DNA of 46,616 nt from Deltaproteobacteria bacterium (GTDB lineage: Bacteria > Desulfobacterota > Binatia > UBA9968): the NCBI GenBank assembly GCA_016874755.1, contig VGTH01000044.1, positions 1 to 46,616 on the forward strand, written 5' to 3'. The notes below the pieces were generated by a model. That model did no database searches, had not been told where the DNA came from, and worked only from the letters and a program-made list of their open reading frames with translations. Numbering within the stretch: position 1 is the first letter of the stretch; every line of letters starts with the position of its first letter. Below are positions 38,423-46,502 of this stretch, piece after piece. The position numbers and the translations under genes are program-made.

Positions 38423-38699
38423 CGATTGCCTTGTTGCCGTCCAGAGTGATCTCCAGATCGCACGGGCCATCGAAAAAAATCATCGTGCGCGGGTGCTCGT
38501 AGACCGTCGTCTTGTGCGGAATCTCTTCTATATAGATGTCGAACATTTTGCCGGCGGGCAGATCGACAGTCTTGGTGTGCATCAAGTCGCCTTCGAAGAA
38601 GGCCTCGATCCACGTGCGATTCTCGGTCACGCCGAGAATGATGCCGGCGGCGTTCTTGATGGTGGCAGCGAAGTTTGGATTGTCGGCTGATTCTGCCAC
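38382..38699 (-). CDS. Hypothetical protein
   Basis: About 105 residues from GTG 38699: VAESADNPNFAATIKNAAGI, ILGVTENRTWIEAFFEGDL, MHTKTVDLPAGKMFDIYIEE and a C-terminal ITLDGNKAIVMG. I recognise no family. The frame stays open upstream through the palindromic repeat at 38748-38832, but that part looks non-coding. A perfect -10 TATAAT sits 10 bases before the GTG on the minus strand, so a leaderless message is possible. Possible alternative: the gene is a fragment, since its stop lies beside the chimeric junction. Confidence 0.5.
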   Translation of the reverse strand: MAESADNPNFAATIKNAAGIILGVTENRTWIEAFFEGDLMHTKTVDLPAGKMFDIYIEEIPHKTTVYEHPRTMIFFDGPCDLEITLDGNKAIVMGLQSGEESQTV

Positions 38700-38709
38700 G
38701 ACTGAATAT

Positions 38710-38715
38710 ATTATA
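38710..38715 (-). promoter_or_regulatory. Candidate -10 element (TATAAT)
   Basis: TATAAT on the minus strand (38715-38710), 10 bases before GTG 38699. No good -35 at 16-18 bases; TTGTTC lies at a 14-base spacing. Confidence 0.35.
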
Positions 38716-38747
38716 CTTAGAACCCGGTCGAACAAACTGATCTTGTT

Positions 38748-38832
38748 CCCCCCTTTGAAAAAGGAGAGCAGGGGGGATTTTTTCTCGCGCACAAAACACA
38801 AATCCCCTTCAGTCCCCCTTTTTCAAAGGGGG
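38748..38832. repeat. Long inverted repeat (CCCCCTTTGAAAAAGG type)
   Basis: The left arm (38748-38780) starts CCCCCCTTTGAAAAAGGAG and ends GGGGGGATTT. The right arm (38800-38832) starts AAATCCCC and ends TTTTTCAAAGGGGG. The arms are about 33 bases with a 19-base loop. Elements with this exact core are widespread as dispersed non-autonomous repeats in deltaproteobacterial-type genomes. Confidence 0.85.
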
Positions 38833-38881
38833 AAAGGCAAAAGTCATCTGTGCGCGATTTTGGTTTCATCTGACTAGATTT

Positions 38882-40411
38882 TTACACGGCCAGCAACGTT
38901 GCCGCGTCGCGAATGGTTTTTCCCGATGAGGTGCGCGGCAGCGATTCCCGTATGACGATCTTGTCGGGCACTTTGAAGTTGGCCAGGTTGGCGCGCAGAA
39001 ACGTCAGCAACTCTTTCTCGACGATGTTGGCGCCGGGGCGCGGCACGATTGCTGCGCCGAGCACTTGACCGCGCTTGGCATCGGGAATAGCAAACACGAT
39101 CGTTTCCTGCACTCCCGGGAAAGTATAGATCATGTTTTCCACTTCAGCGGGATAGACGTTCAGGCCGCCGGTAATCATCATGTCGTCGCGCCGACCGAGG
39201 TGATAGTAGTAGCCATCGGCTTCGAGCTTGCCGACGTCGCCGGTGTAGAGCCAGTCACCACGGATGCGTTGCGCCGTTGCATCGGGGCGGCGGAAGTAGC
39301 CTTTCATGACATGGGGGCCGCGCGTGATGATTTCACCCGGCTCGCCAATCGGCACTTCTTTGTCGTTCTCGTCGACGATCTTCACTTCGACACCGGGCAC
39401 GGCTTTGCCGATGCTGCCCATTTTGGCTTGGGCTTTGTCCGGCTCCACCAGCGTGATCATCGGCGAAGTCTCCGTCAGGCCGTAGCCTTGAATGACTTTG
39501 ATGTGCGGCTGTGCGGCTTGAAACGCCTGCAGGAGCGGCATGGGAATACTCGTGCCCATCATCGCGGCGATTTTCATGCTGCTGGTGTCATAGCTCGCGA
39601 GATTCTTGACGCCCAGTAGCAATTGAAAAACGATCGGCACGCTCTCAAAGACATTGACGCGGTATTTTTGGATACCTTCGAGCAGCGTGATCGGATTGAT
39701 CTGATCGAAGATCACCAGCGTATAACCGACGAGCGCAAGTTCGTTGCACACCACCGGACCAACGATGTGTGACATCGGCAAGATGCAACCGCGCATGGTT
39801 GAACTGTCGGTGACTTTCGTCGCACCCATCACCATCGGGTATTGCACCAGATTCCGATAGCTCAACACCACGCCCTTGGGCTCGCCGGTGGTTCCCGATG
39901 TGTAAAGAATCAAGGCATCGTCATCGGCGCCGCGCGCGGGCAGCGTCAACGAAGTTCCCAGCGCGTTATAACGTTTTTCGAAACTGCGCTCGCCATCGCC
40001 GCCGGCGATCCACACCGGGATCGGCGTCATTGACTTGAACACCTCTTCGACTTCGCCGTGCAGGGATTGATGCACAATCAACAGCTTTAAATCAGCGTCG
40101 CGCAGCACACCTTCGAGTTCTTTACCTTTCAAGCGCGCGTCGAGTATGACCGTGACGGCGCCGATCTTTTGCGTCGAGTAGTAGCCCAGCGGAATCGCCG
40201 TTGAGTTCGGCAGCAGCAACCCGACTCGGTCGCCGGCGCCAATGCCTTCTTTCTGCAGATGGCCAGCCAGCGCGTGCACCCGCTGGGTGAGAGCGCCGAA
40301 GGTCAGCTCTTCTTCTTTGGCGATGATCGCAATCTTGTTCGTCTGGCGCGCCGCGGTTTTTTCCAACACGTCGGCGGCGAAAAATCCTACTGCACCGGTA
40401 TCATTTGCCAT
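38882..40411 (-). CDS. AMP-forming acyl-CoA ligase
   Basis: A 509-residue ANL-superfamily enzyme that activates a carboxylic acid with ATP and joins it to CoA. Motifs in order: LILYTSGTTGEPKGVVLS (P-loop-like A3, about 168-185), GYGLTETSPM (A5, about 311-320), YTGDVGKLEADGYYYHLGR (A7-A8 hinge, about 391-409), MITGGLNVYPAEVE, and the catalytic lysine in PRTSSGKTIRDA near 493. It resembles medium/long-chain fatty-acyl-CoA ligases more than acetyl-CoA synthetase (which is about 650 residues). It overlaps the aldolase-SCP2 gene by 25 bases and ends the cluster, implying that the product of this pathway, or a co-substrate, is a carboxylic acid to be made into a CoA ester. Confidence 0.9.
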   Translation of the reverse strand: MANDTGAVGFFAADVLEKTAARQTNKIAIIAKEEELTFGALTQRVHALAGHLQKEGIGAGDRVGLLLPNSTAIPLGYYSTQKIGAVTVILDARLKGKELEGVLRDADLKLLIVHQSLHGEVEEVFKSMTPIPVWIAGGDGERSFEKRYNALGTSLTLPARGADDDALILYTSGTTGEPKGVVLSYRNLVQYPMVMGATKVTDSSTMRGCILPMSHIVGPVVCNELALVGYTLVIFDQINPITLLEGIQKYRVNVFESVPIVFQLLLGVKNLASYDTSSMKIAAMMGTSIPMPLLQAFQAAQPHIKVIQGYGLTETSPMITLVEPDKAQAKMGSIGKAVPGVEVKIVDENDKEVPIGEPGEIITRGPHVMKGYFRRPDATAQRIRGDWLYTGDVGKLEADGYYYHLGRRDDMMITGGLNVYPAEVENMIYTFPGVQETIVFAIPDAKRGQVLGAAIVPRPGANIVEKELLTFLRANLANFKVPDKIVIRESLPRTSSGKTIRDAATLLAV

Positions 40412-41382
40412 AGCGCAAAAGCCCTCCGAAATGGTTTGTACCAGCGCGATAACTGCGCCAGCTCGCCTCTTTTTAGTTTCAACTTGCCTTGCTGGGTTGC
40501 GAGGAAGGCATCGATCTTATTGTTGAACACCGCGCTCCACCACTCGGCTTTGCCACTGATGAGAAAATCGCCGTCGTCCTTAGCGGCCAATTCCACAATC
40601 TTGCCATCGACGAATTTGACGGTCCACGAAGCGCCGCTCTCTTCCAAGTGCAAAGCGAGGGACGTTGACAAAGCCGTATCGCCGCCAAACTTGCGAAAAT
40701 CACCGTCACCGTTGGCGCTATCCACCAACGCTGTCATGTGACCGCGGGAGAACAGCTCGTAACTTTTAACGGGTGAAACGGCAGCAACGGGCTTTTCTTT
40801 CTGTTCCGTATGGGCATTGGCAGTTATCGACGGACCACCGTCTCTATAGAACTGGCACTGCACCGCTTCTTCGAGCAAGTCGGTAAATAAGAATGCTTCC
40901 TGAAAAGTCTTGCCGATGGCCACCGTACCGTGGCCTTTGATGATCGCCACCGGGCTGTACTTGAGCGCTTCAACGACCTTTTCCGGTTTCGTCACAGTCG
41001 GAGTATCCTGGGCAATCACTGCGACCTCACCGATTGTATACTTTTCTTCGTAGCTGAGCGGCGAAAAGCTGTCGTGACTCAGCGAGAACGCGACGACCAG
41101 CGGCGGGTGCACGTGGACAATCGCCTGGGCATCCGTGCCGGCGTAAATCGCCAGATGCATCGGCGTTTCGCTGGAAGCACGCTGGTTTTTATTCTTGGGC
41201 TTGCCGTCGGCACCGAGCCGCACGATATCCTTTGCGGTCAGAAACGGCAGCGGTGCGTGCCCGCCAGTAATCAGAAAATCCTTTCCGGCACGGCGGCTCA
41301 GGTTACCGCCCCAGCCGCTGATCAGGTGACGCTCGAAAAGCAGCTTACCCCAACGGATGAATTCGTTTGCTGTCGTCGGCAT
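40387..41382 (-). CDS. Class II aldolase fused to an SCP2-like domain
   Basis: A 331-residue two-domain protein. Residues 1-190 are a class II aldolase: E72 and H76 in SSETPMHLAIY, H90 and H92 in IVHVHPP, H151 in IKGHGTVAIG, matching the E/H/H/H metal and acid-base set of fuculose-phosphate aldolase-like enzymes. Residues about 205-325 look like an SCP2 sterol-carrier domain: FVDGKIVELAAKDDGDFLIS, then EWWSAVFNNKIDAFLATQQG and KLKLKRGELAQLSRWYKPFR. SCP2 domains bind lipids or acyl-CoA; I know of no described class II aldolase with one. ATG 41382 begins 2 bases after the isomerase stop. The gene overlaps the ligase gene by 25 bases. Confidence 0.78.
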   Translation of the reverse strand: MPTTANEFIRWGKLLFERHLISGWGGNLSRRAGKDFLITGGHAPLPFLTAKDIVRLGADGKPKNKNQRASSETPMHLAIYAGTDAQAIVHVHPPLVVAFSLSHDSFSPLSYEEKYTIGEVAVIAQDTPTVTKPEKVVEALKYSPVAIIKGHGTVAIGKTFQEAFLFTDLLEEAVQCQFYRDGGPSITANAHTEQKEKPVAAVSPVKSYELFSRGHMTALVDSANGDGDFRKFGGDTALSTSLALHLEESGASWTVKFVDGKIVELAAKDDGDFLISGKAEWWSAVFNNKIDAFLATQQGKLKLKRGELAQLSRWYKPFRRAFALWQMIPVQ

Positions 41383-41384
41383 GG

Positions 41385-42899
41385 TTAATCTCTGAGCAGC
41401 GCCCAAGGAACCGTTTCATCTTCGATGGGCCGCAGTGAAACACCGTCGGGACAAATCCTTCTTCCCATAAACGTCGAAGCATCGGTATCGATGGGCTTCG
41501 TGGGCCGCGGCGCGGCGTCGAGCAGCTCGATCGGCACGGCATGCAAGCGCGCCAATTGCGCTGCCAGCAAGGAGCCGCAGATACCGCGCGGTCCTTTTTC
41601 GCTGAGCTCATCATGAAACAAGTAGAGTTTACGGATCTCACCACGGGCAAACAACGTGCCCATCATATTGTCAGAGATCAACGTGGCCGGCGCGCCGCGG
41701 TCGAGCAACTCGCGAGCGACAACGCGCGCACCGCAAAGTTGCGGCCGCATTTCCGGAACCAAGAGACTCTCGGCCTGCGCGGTTTCGAGCGCGCTCTTGA
41801 GCATTGGGTATTGGGAAACGGGTGGCACGCCATAGATCAAAAGGTACTTGCCGCCGCTGCGCGTGGGCGATTCAGCGCCGGCTTGAGCCGCGTATTTGCG
41901 CGCGAAACTGTCGGGCGTGTAAACATCGTCGAAGCCGATCAAGTGGGAAATCAGCGCCGCCGGCACCATATCAAACGATGGGTAGCGGACTTTGAGCCCA
42001 GCGATATTGCCGCTGACCAACGCTTCGCCATGAAAGCGAAGCAGCTCATCGGCGGGCCGCTCCTCGATGGGCACATCGCTGCCGCGCTTCAAGCCGCGCG
42101 GATCCTGCACCAGCACATTAAACGGCGCGCGGTATTCCTTGGCCAATCGAGCGATCGGATAGGTGCCGACTTTATTGATGATGTCGCCGTTTTGTGCGGT
42201 GCGGTCGGCACCGACGATGACGGCGTTGACCTCGCCTTTGGCCATGACTTGGGCGATGGCACAATCAGGGATGAGCGTTACTTTGACGCCCGCCTGCGCC
42301 AATTCCCACGCCGTGAGCCGCGCGCCCTGCAGGTAGGGCCGAGTTTCAGTGGCGATGACGGAGAAATCCTTGCCTAGCTCTTTGCAGTAGGCCGCCACGG
42401 CGACCAGTTCGCCGCTGACGTTGCAATGGGTCAACAAGCGCGCCGGGTTGGGCAGCAGAGCGGCGGCGCGCTTGGCGCGGCCGCTGCGTCCGCGCACGAT
42501 CTGCTTGCCGAACTCGCGCGCCTGTTTTGCGATCGTCTCTCCGGCGGCTTTGTCGGCCGGCAGCTGATCAAGCCATTGATCGAAATAGCGGCCCAGCCCG
42601 CGAAAATCGAAGGTCGGTCGCGCATCACAGAATTGCTGCGTCATCGATGCCAATTGCCCGCGCAGCGTGGCGGCACTTCGATCCTGAGAATGCTCCGCAA
42701 GCAGCGCGCCCGCATAAAGAAACGTCAACACCTGACCGAAGGCGCGGGTCTTCATCTCGCGCACCGCCTCAAGCGCCTGCGCGACTTCGGTCACTTCGAG
42801 ATATTCGAGTTTTTGCGGGACTTGGATCTCGTCGAGGATTCTAAAGCCACCGTCCTGCCACAGAACCGGTTCAAACAAAGGACTTTGGACGACACCCAT
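41385..42899 (-). CDS. MtnA/eIF2B-alpha-like isomerase with a second degenerate domain
   Basis: A 504-residue protein. Residues about 40-330 form a full 5-methylthioribose-1-phosphate isomerase-like domain: LLTHCNVSGEL with catalytic C159, ATETRPYLQGARLTAWELA, and VGADRTAQNGDIINKVGTY with catalytic D239; the 80-residue spacing is that of known MtnA enzymes. Residues about 352-470 repeat the second half of the fold (VPEMRPQLCGARVVARELLD, ATLISDNMMGTLFARGEI), but the catalytic GADR...NGD stretch is replaced by LFHDELSEKGPRG, so this copy is probably structural or regulatory. MtnA proteins are normally single-domain (about 350 residues). It lies between nucleoside phosphorylase and aldolase genes. 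Confidence 0.82.
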   Translation of the reverse strand: MGVVQSPLFEPVLWQDGGFRILDEIQVPQKLEYLEVTEVAQALEAVREMKTRAFGQVLTFLYAGALLAEHSQDRSAATLRGQLASMTQQFCDARPTFDFRGLGRYFDQWLDQLPADKAAGETIAKQAREFGKQIVRGRSGRAKRAAALLPNPARLLTHCNVSGELVAVAAYCKELGKDFSVIATETRPYLQGARLTAWELAQAGVKVTLIPDCAIAQVMAKGEVNAVIVGADRTAQNGDIINKVGTYPIARLAKEYRAPFNVLVQDPRGLKRGSDVPIEERPADELLRFHGEALVSGNIAGLKVRYPSFDMVPAALISHLIGFDDVYTPDSFARKYAAQAGAESPTRSGGKYLLIYGVPPVSQYPMLKSALETAQAESLLVPEMRPQLCGARVVARELLDRGAPATLISDNMMGTLFARGEIRKLYLFHDELSEKGPRGICGSLLAAQLARLHAVPIELLDAAPRPTKPIDTDASTFMGRRICPDGVSLRPIEDETVPWALLRD

Positions 42900-42973
42900 A
42901 ATTCAACTTGCCCTTAGAATCCGATTCCGATCTCTCTCTTCCCTCTTCCTCTGGAAGAGGCGGCTAAGTCAGA

Positions 42974-43708
42974 TCAAAGATATTGCAGCGCTTTACGCGC
43001 GACGTCAATGGTTTTTTGTTCGGCTGCAAAAAACGCCGGATCGCGAAAACCGAACTTGCCGTACAAGCACTCATCCGACACGGCCAACACAGCGCCAGCT
43101 TTCTTGCCGCGCACCTGCGCAATGGTGAGAAAAGTGGACGTCACCATGTCGATGCTCGAAACGTTCTGCTCATTTAATTGTTGGATCAGCTCTGGCGTTT
43201 CTTGAAACAACGCATCCGTGGTGAAAATCCAACCCAGGTGGTAGCGAACGTTCAAGCTCTCCGCCGCCTGCTTCAGTGCATTGACGATACCAGCGTCGGC
43301 CACTGTCGAGAAATTTTCCGCGACATAGTAGCGCGACGTGCCGTCGCCGCGCAGCGCGCCGGTAACGATCACCAGGTCACCGATCTTGACATGGTCTTGC
43401 AGCGAGCCGCAGCTACCGACGCGAATCAGCGACTGGGCGCCGGCGCCGCAGAGAATCTCGGTTGTGATCGCGGTGTCCGGCGCATAGCGGCCGCCGTTGC
43501 CGATGCTCACCCGTTTGCCGTCGAGAGTGCCGGTGTGCATCTCGTAGTCGAGAAACGTGAAGCTTTTCTGCGAGCCCTCCATCATCTTAAGCATCATTTC
43601 GCTGCGCTCTTTGGGACCCGGCACGAGGGCGTAGGGGCCGAGGGAATCGGCTTTGAGCCCAAGCATCGTAAGCATTCGTTGCGGCGTAAAGTGCGGTTCT
43701 TTGAGCAT
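42974..43708 (-). CDS. Nucleoside phosphorylase (PNP/UDP family)
   Basis: A 244-residue phosphorylase that splits nucleosides with phosphate to a sugar 1-phosphate and a base. Features: ALVPGPKERSEMMLKMM (phosphate loop region, about 28-44), ILCGAGAQSLIRVGSCGSLQ (about 86-105; GSCGS is the family signature), and SSIDMVTSTFLTIAQVRG with VLAVSDECL towards the C-terminus (the base/ribose pocket; S-D pair). The substrate could be methylthioadenosine, 5'-deoxyadenosine, uridine or another nucleoside; the context with an MtnA-like isomerase favours a 5'-modified adenosine (inference). ATG 43708 is preferred to TTG 43732. Confidence 0.85.
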   Translation of the reverse strand: MLKEPHFTPQRMLTMLGLKADSLGPYALVPGPKERSEMMLKMMEGSQKSFTFLDYEMHTGTLDGKRVSIGNGGRYAPDTAITTEILCGAGAQSLIRVGSCGSLQDHVKIGDLVIVTGALRGDGTSRYYVAENFSTVADAGIVNALKQAAESLNVRYHLGWIFTTDALFQETPELIQQLNEQNVSSIDMVTSTFLTIAQVRGKKAGAVLAVSDECLYGKFGFRDPAFFAAEQKTIDVARKALQYL

Positions 43709-43712
43709 CGTC

Positions 43713-44930
43713 TCACAGAGCCTGAGCGACAAATTCCAACAAATCTTGCACGGGCAGCGGGCGTGCCTTGAGATCGCCGAAAGAGCGCTGGCAAAGCGCG
43801 CTCGAGGTTAAAACGAGCTCGGCGCCCGTGGCCTGCGCTTCGCGCAGCCGATCCGTGGCGGTGAACTGAGCCAGTTCAGGGTCGGCCTCCGGCACGCCGC
43901 CACCGCCGCCGCAACACCACGACCAACGCTGATTGCGCGGCATCTCGACCAGTTCAATGCCAGGAATCGCGCGCAAAACTTTCCGCGGCGGCTCGTAGAC
44001 ACCGCAGCCGCGTCCAAGATGGCACGAGTCGTGATAGGTAACTTTTTTATTGATTGCCTTGTAAAATTTCAGCCGGCCGGCAGCGATCGCTTGCTCGACA
44101 AACTCCACGCCATGCAGGATTTTGAGTTGCGCTCCTCCGTCCTTGGCGTACTCGCGCCAGATGCGCTGGCAACTGCCGCAGGCAACGACGACTTTCTCAA
44201 CGCCAGCGCGTTGCAAGCCTTCTAGATTATTTGCCTTGAGCCGCTCGTACTCGCCGCGAAAGCCGAGATCGAAAGCATACAAGCCGCAGCATTTTTCCTC
44301 GGCGCCGAGAATGGCGAAATTTTCGCCGGCAGCACGCATGAGTTTCGCTAACGCCACCGCACCGGCGCGGCCGCTATCGCGGTCCGCTGAGCAGCCGGCA
44401 AACAATAAAGTCGTGGCCGTACTTTCGCCCAACTTTTTTAGACTCAATCCATTCGCCCACTCACCGCGCTTGGTTTGTCCCCAAGGATTATCGTGCTTTT
44501 GCAAACCCTCAAAAATCGCGCGATGCGCCGGGTCTGGCCCTTCGCGTTCAGTAATTTCTTCGCGCATCGCAACAGTAATATCCCACGGCCCATAACCATC
44601 GCCGCGCACGCCGCACAGCTCCTGGCACATGAGACAATTGGTGCAGCCGTTGATGACTTCTTTTAGCTCCGGCGTGATCGGATCGAGTCCGTGAAAAACC
44701 CGCTGCGCCATCAACCAGCGCGACTTGGGCGTGTGGCGTTGAAACTTATAGAACTCGTAGGGCGGGCATTTCTCTTTTGGCCCCGGGACGTCTTCGTAGG
44801 GATTCGCCGGCCCATGTCCATAGCAAGAGCCGCACAAAACGCAGCCCGAGCTGCGCTCGTCCAGCCCTTTGGCATAGAGCCACTTCTTGACTCTGGCGAG
44901 TCCGACAGGTTGCTTGGGTTCGTCTTTCAC
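43713..44930 (-). CDS. (Fe-S)-binding oxidoreductase subunit with CCG domains
   Basis: A 405-residue protein of the HdrD/GlpC/GlcF/LutA type. Two [4Fe-4S] motifs: C30-x2-C33-x2-C36 with C55-P, and C96-x2-C99-x2-C102-x3-C106. Two CCG (cysteine-rich) domains follow: VVACGSCQRIW near residue 250 and SCHLGRGCG plus WCCGGGGGVPEAD near residues 308-355. Such proteins pass electrons from a flavin dehydrogenase or act on disulfides; the partner dehydrogenase is not in the window. The start is GTG 44930 with weak ribosome binding. It is the first gene of the cluster and ends 4 bases before the phosphorylase start codon. Confidence 0.85.
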   Translation of the reverse strand: MKDEPKQPVGLARVKKWLYAKGLDERSSGCVLCGSCYGHGPANPYEDVPGPKEKCPPYEFYKFQRHTPKSRWLMAQRVFHGLDPITPELKEVINGCTNCLMCQELCGVRGDGYGPWDITVAMREEITEREGPDPAHRAIFEGLQKHDNPWGQTKRGEWANGLSLKKLGESTATTLLFAGCSADRDSGRAGAVALAKLMRAAGENFAILGAEEKCCGLYAFDLGFRGEYERLKANNLEGLQRAGVEKVVVACGSCQRIWREYAKDGGAQLKILHGVEFVEQAIAAGRLKFYKAINKKVTYHDSCHLGRGCGVYEPPRKVLRAIPGIELVEMPRNQRWSWCCGGGGGVPEADPELAQFTATDRLREAQATGAELVLTSSALCQRSFGDLKARPLPVQDLLEFVAQAL

Positions 44931-45244
44931 GACGGAAAAACTCAGAAACAGAAATCGTTAAGGTGTAAACTATATATATCAGGCCGCCGCGCGGCAGTTC
45001 AAGGTTTTGGAGTTGGATAAACTTTGCAAAGTTCCCCAAGCCGATATGTACCGTGATCCCAAACAATTACCGAAGCGGCGCTGTAGTTGTTCTTAGGGAT
45101 GAAGCCTTCGAATTCTCACACAGGGACTTCACCGCGAGGAGCGATATCATCGCTGGGGGAGAAAAGCCGATGTTAAACCAATTTGTTTCGATTAAGGCCC
45201 GCTTGGTGACCCTGACGTGACATCCGAAAATGACTATCTTACTT
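44931..45244. other. Intergenic region upstream of the shunt-like cluster
   Basis: About 310 bases without a convincing gene. It contains the predicted promoter at 44973-45002. A 68-codon frame at 45067-45273 on the minus strand has no recognisable content and overlaps the anti-sigma gene end; I do not call it. The region is noticeably less GC-rich than the genes to its left. Confidence 0.5.
44973..45002 (-). promoter_or_regulatory. Predicted promoter of the phosphorylase/isomerase/aldolase cluster
   Basis: On the minus strand TTGAAC (45002-44997), 18-base spacer, TATATA (44978-44973), about 45 bases before GTG 44930. A perfect 10-base palindrome GCCGCGCGGC (44986-44995) lies in the spacer and could be an operator. 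Confidence 0.45.
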
Positions 45245-46114
45245 TCACTCCTCGCCACCGTATTTTTCAGCACTAGGTGGTAATGGCGAAAACTTTTCGC
45301 AGCTGCAATCAGGCGCAGGGGAACTCGCAGCTACCCTATTGGCCCATGGGTCAACGGTTTCGTCAACGCACGCGCCCGTTCGAAGACGACGCCTTCGCGC
45401 CAGAAATTCTCCGCGTAGTGCTCGTGCACATACCACGTCGATAGTTGAGGAATCGATGGATGGTCGTTTTACGCTATCTTGCGACGCTGGCGTTGCACGA
45501 TCCTCTGCCCTGTTGGAAAGCGGGCGTGACTCCCTTAGTAGAGGTTCGTTCCGACTACATTTCGTAGGCGCTTGTTTGCTGAACACGCCGGGATTTTCAT
45601 CGAGATAAAGATTGGGCTCATGGGGTCCAACTTTCAAAAACTTTGTTTTTGGGTGCGACTCTGTGGTGTAAAAATGATGTTGGAAAAAAATCGTTGCGAC
45701 CACCACTATGGCCAGAGCAAAGGCAAAAGCTACCCTCGTAGCCGCGCCTCTTGGTATCCACACCAAGCTAAATCGACGACCTGAACGACTCTTTCTGGGA
45801 ACAAATCGTCGCATCCCGCCTCCGACGGCTACCTTGCCCGGCGCCGAGAACCCGCCGATTCCGGTCACGTTATCCAACGGCTGGTTTTTCGTCCACGTGT
45901 GAAGCGGTAGGTCAGGAGGAAAAATGGAGTCTTCCGTCTCTGGGTCTAGTTCTAAGCTTTCTTCTACCTCTTTTGTTGGGTTCCCCAGCGGGTGCTGGAG
46001 AGTTGGCGACTCTTTCGCTTTTGTCATGAGATCTCTGACAAAATCAGCGGGTGCCTGGACATCTTCGCCCAGCCGCTCTAGGCCCTCAATGATTTCATTG
46101 TCGCTGGGTTTCAT
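45245..46114 (-). CDS. Anti-sigma-factor-like membrane protein
   Basis: About 289 residues from ATG 46114, which has a GGAGG site. The N-terminal cytoplasmic part (MKPSDNEIIEGLERLGEDVQ...) is followed by a long polar linker, one membrane helix (VAFAFALAIVVVATIFF, about 130-146) and a periplasmic tail. Together with its overlap of 20 bases with an upstream ECF sigma gene, this is the usual arrangement for an anti-sigma factor, although no zinc-binding (HxxxCxxC) motif is present. The far C-terminus after about residue 218 is Arg/Ser-rich and may be frameshifted: near 45440 another frame reads LSTWYVHEHYAENFWREGVV and stops at 45331. Confidence 0.5.
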   Translation of the reverse strand: MKPSDNEIIEGLERLGEDVQAPADFVRDLMTKAKESPTLQHPLGNPTKEVEESLELDPETEDSIFPPDLPLHTWTKNQPLDNVTGIGGFSAPGKVAVGGGMRRFVPRKSRSGRRFSLVWIPRGAATRVAFAFALAIVVVATIFFQHHFYTTESHPKTKFLKVGPHEPNLYLDENPGVFSKQAPTKCSRNEPLLRESRPLSNRAEDRATPASQDSVKRPSIDSSTIDVVCARALRGEFLARRRRLRTGACVDETVDPWANRVAASSPAPDCSCEKFSPLPPSAEKYGGEE

Positions 46115-46502
46115 GACCAAGTTCCTCCCGCAAGAAATCAAGGGCTTTGCGCAGCGTTCTATTGACGGTCGCCATTGACGTTCGATGCATACTAGCAATA
46201 GACGCTACAGTGAGGCCATCAATGTAATGGGCCAGTAAAATTGATCTTTCCAATAAATTGAGTTTCTTGAGTGCACCGGAGAGCTGCTGCTCAAACTCCT
46301 TTCGGGAGAACTCAGGGTCGTCGAACAGGTGATGCGTATTCGTCGACTCAGGGTGAACCTCGTTGCGAATATCCTCTCTTTTCTCGTTTTCTATGCGCAG
46401 CCTTCGACTAGTGTCGCGCAAGTGATGCTTGCAGGTATTTTCGGTAATGCTGTAAAGCCACCGGCAAACAGACGAGTCACCACGAAAGGGAGCCGTTGTC
46501 AA
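46095..46502 (-). pseudogene. ECF sigma factor gene truncated at its 5' end
   Basis: The 135-codon frame starts in the middle of sigma region 2 (FRGDSSVCRWLYSITENTCK) and continues through a linker into a full region 4 (KLNLLERSILLAHYIDGLTV, ASIASMHRTSMATVNRTLRK). A complete ECF sigma factor has another 50-60 residues before FRGDSS. The frame begins with TTG 46502 and meets a stop at 46521-46523, where the transposase of the adjacent IS-like sequence ends. The sigma factor therefore seems to be interrupted by an insertion. Confidence 0.65.

Noticed and set aside
45067-45273. 68-codon minus-strand open frame
   Set aside because: It overlaps the anti-sigma gene end, has no ribosome binding site and no recognisable pattern.
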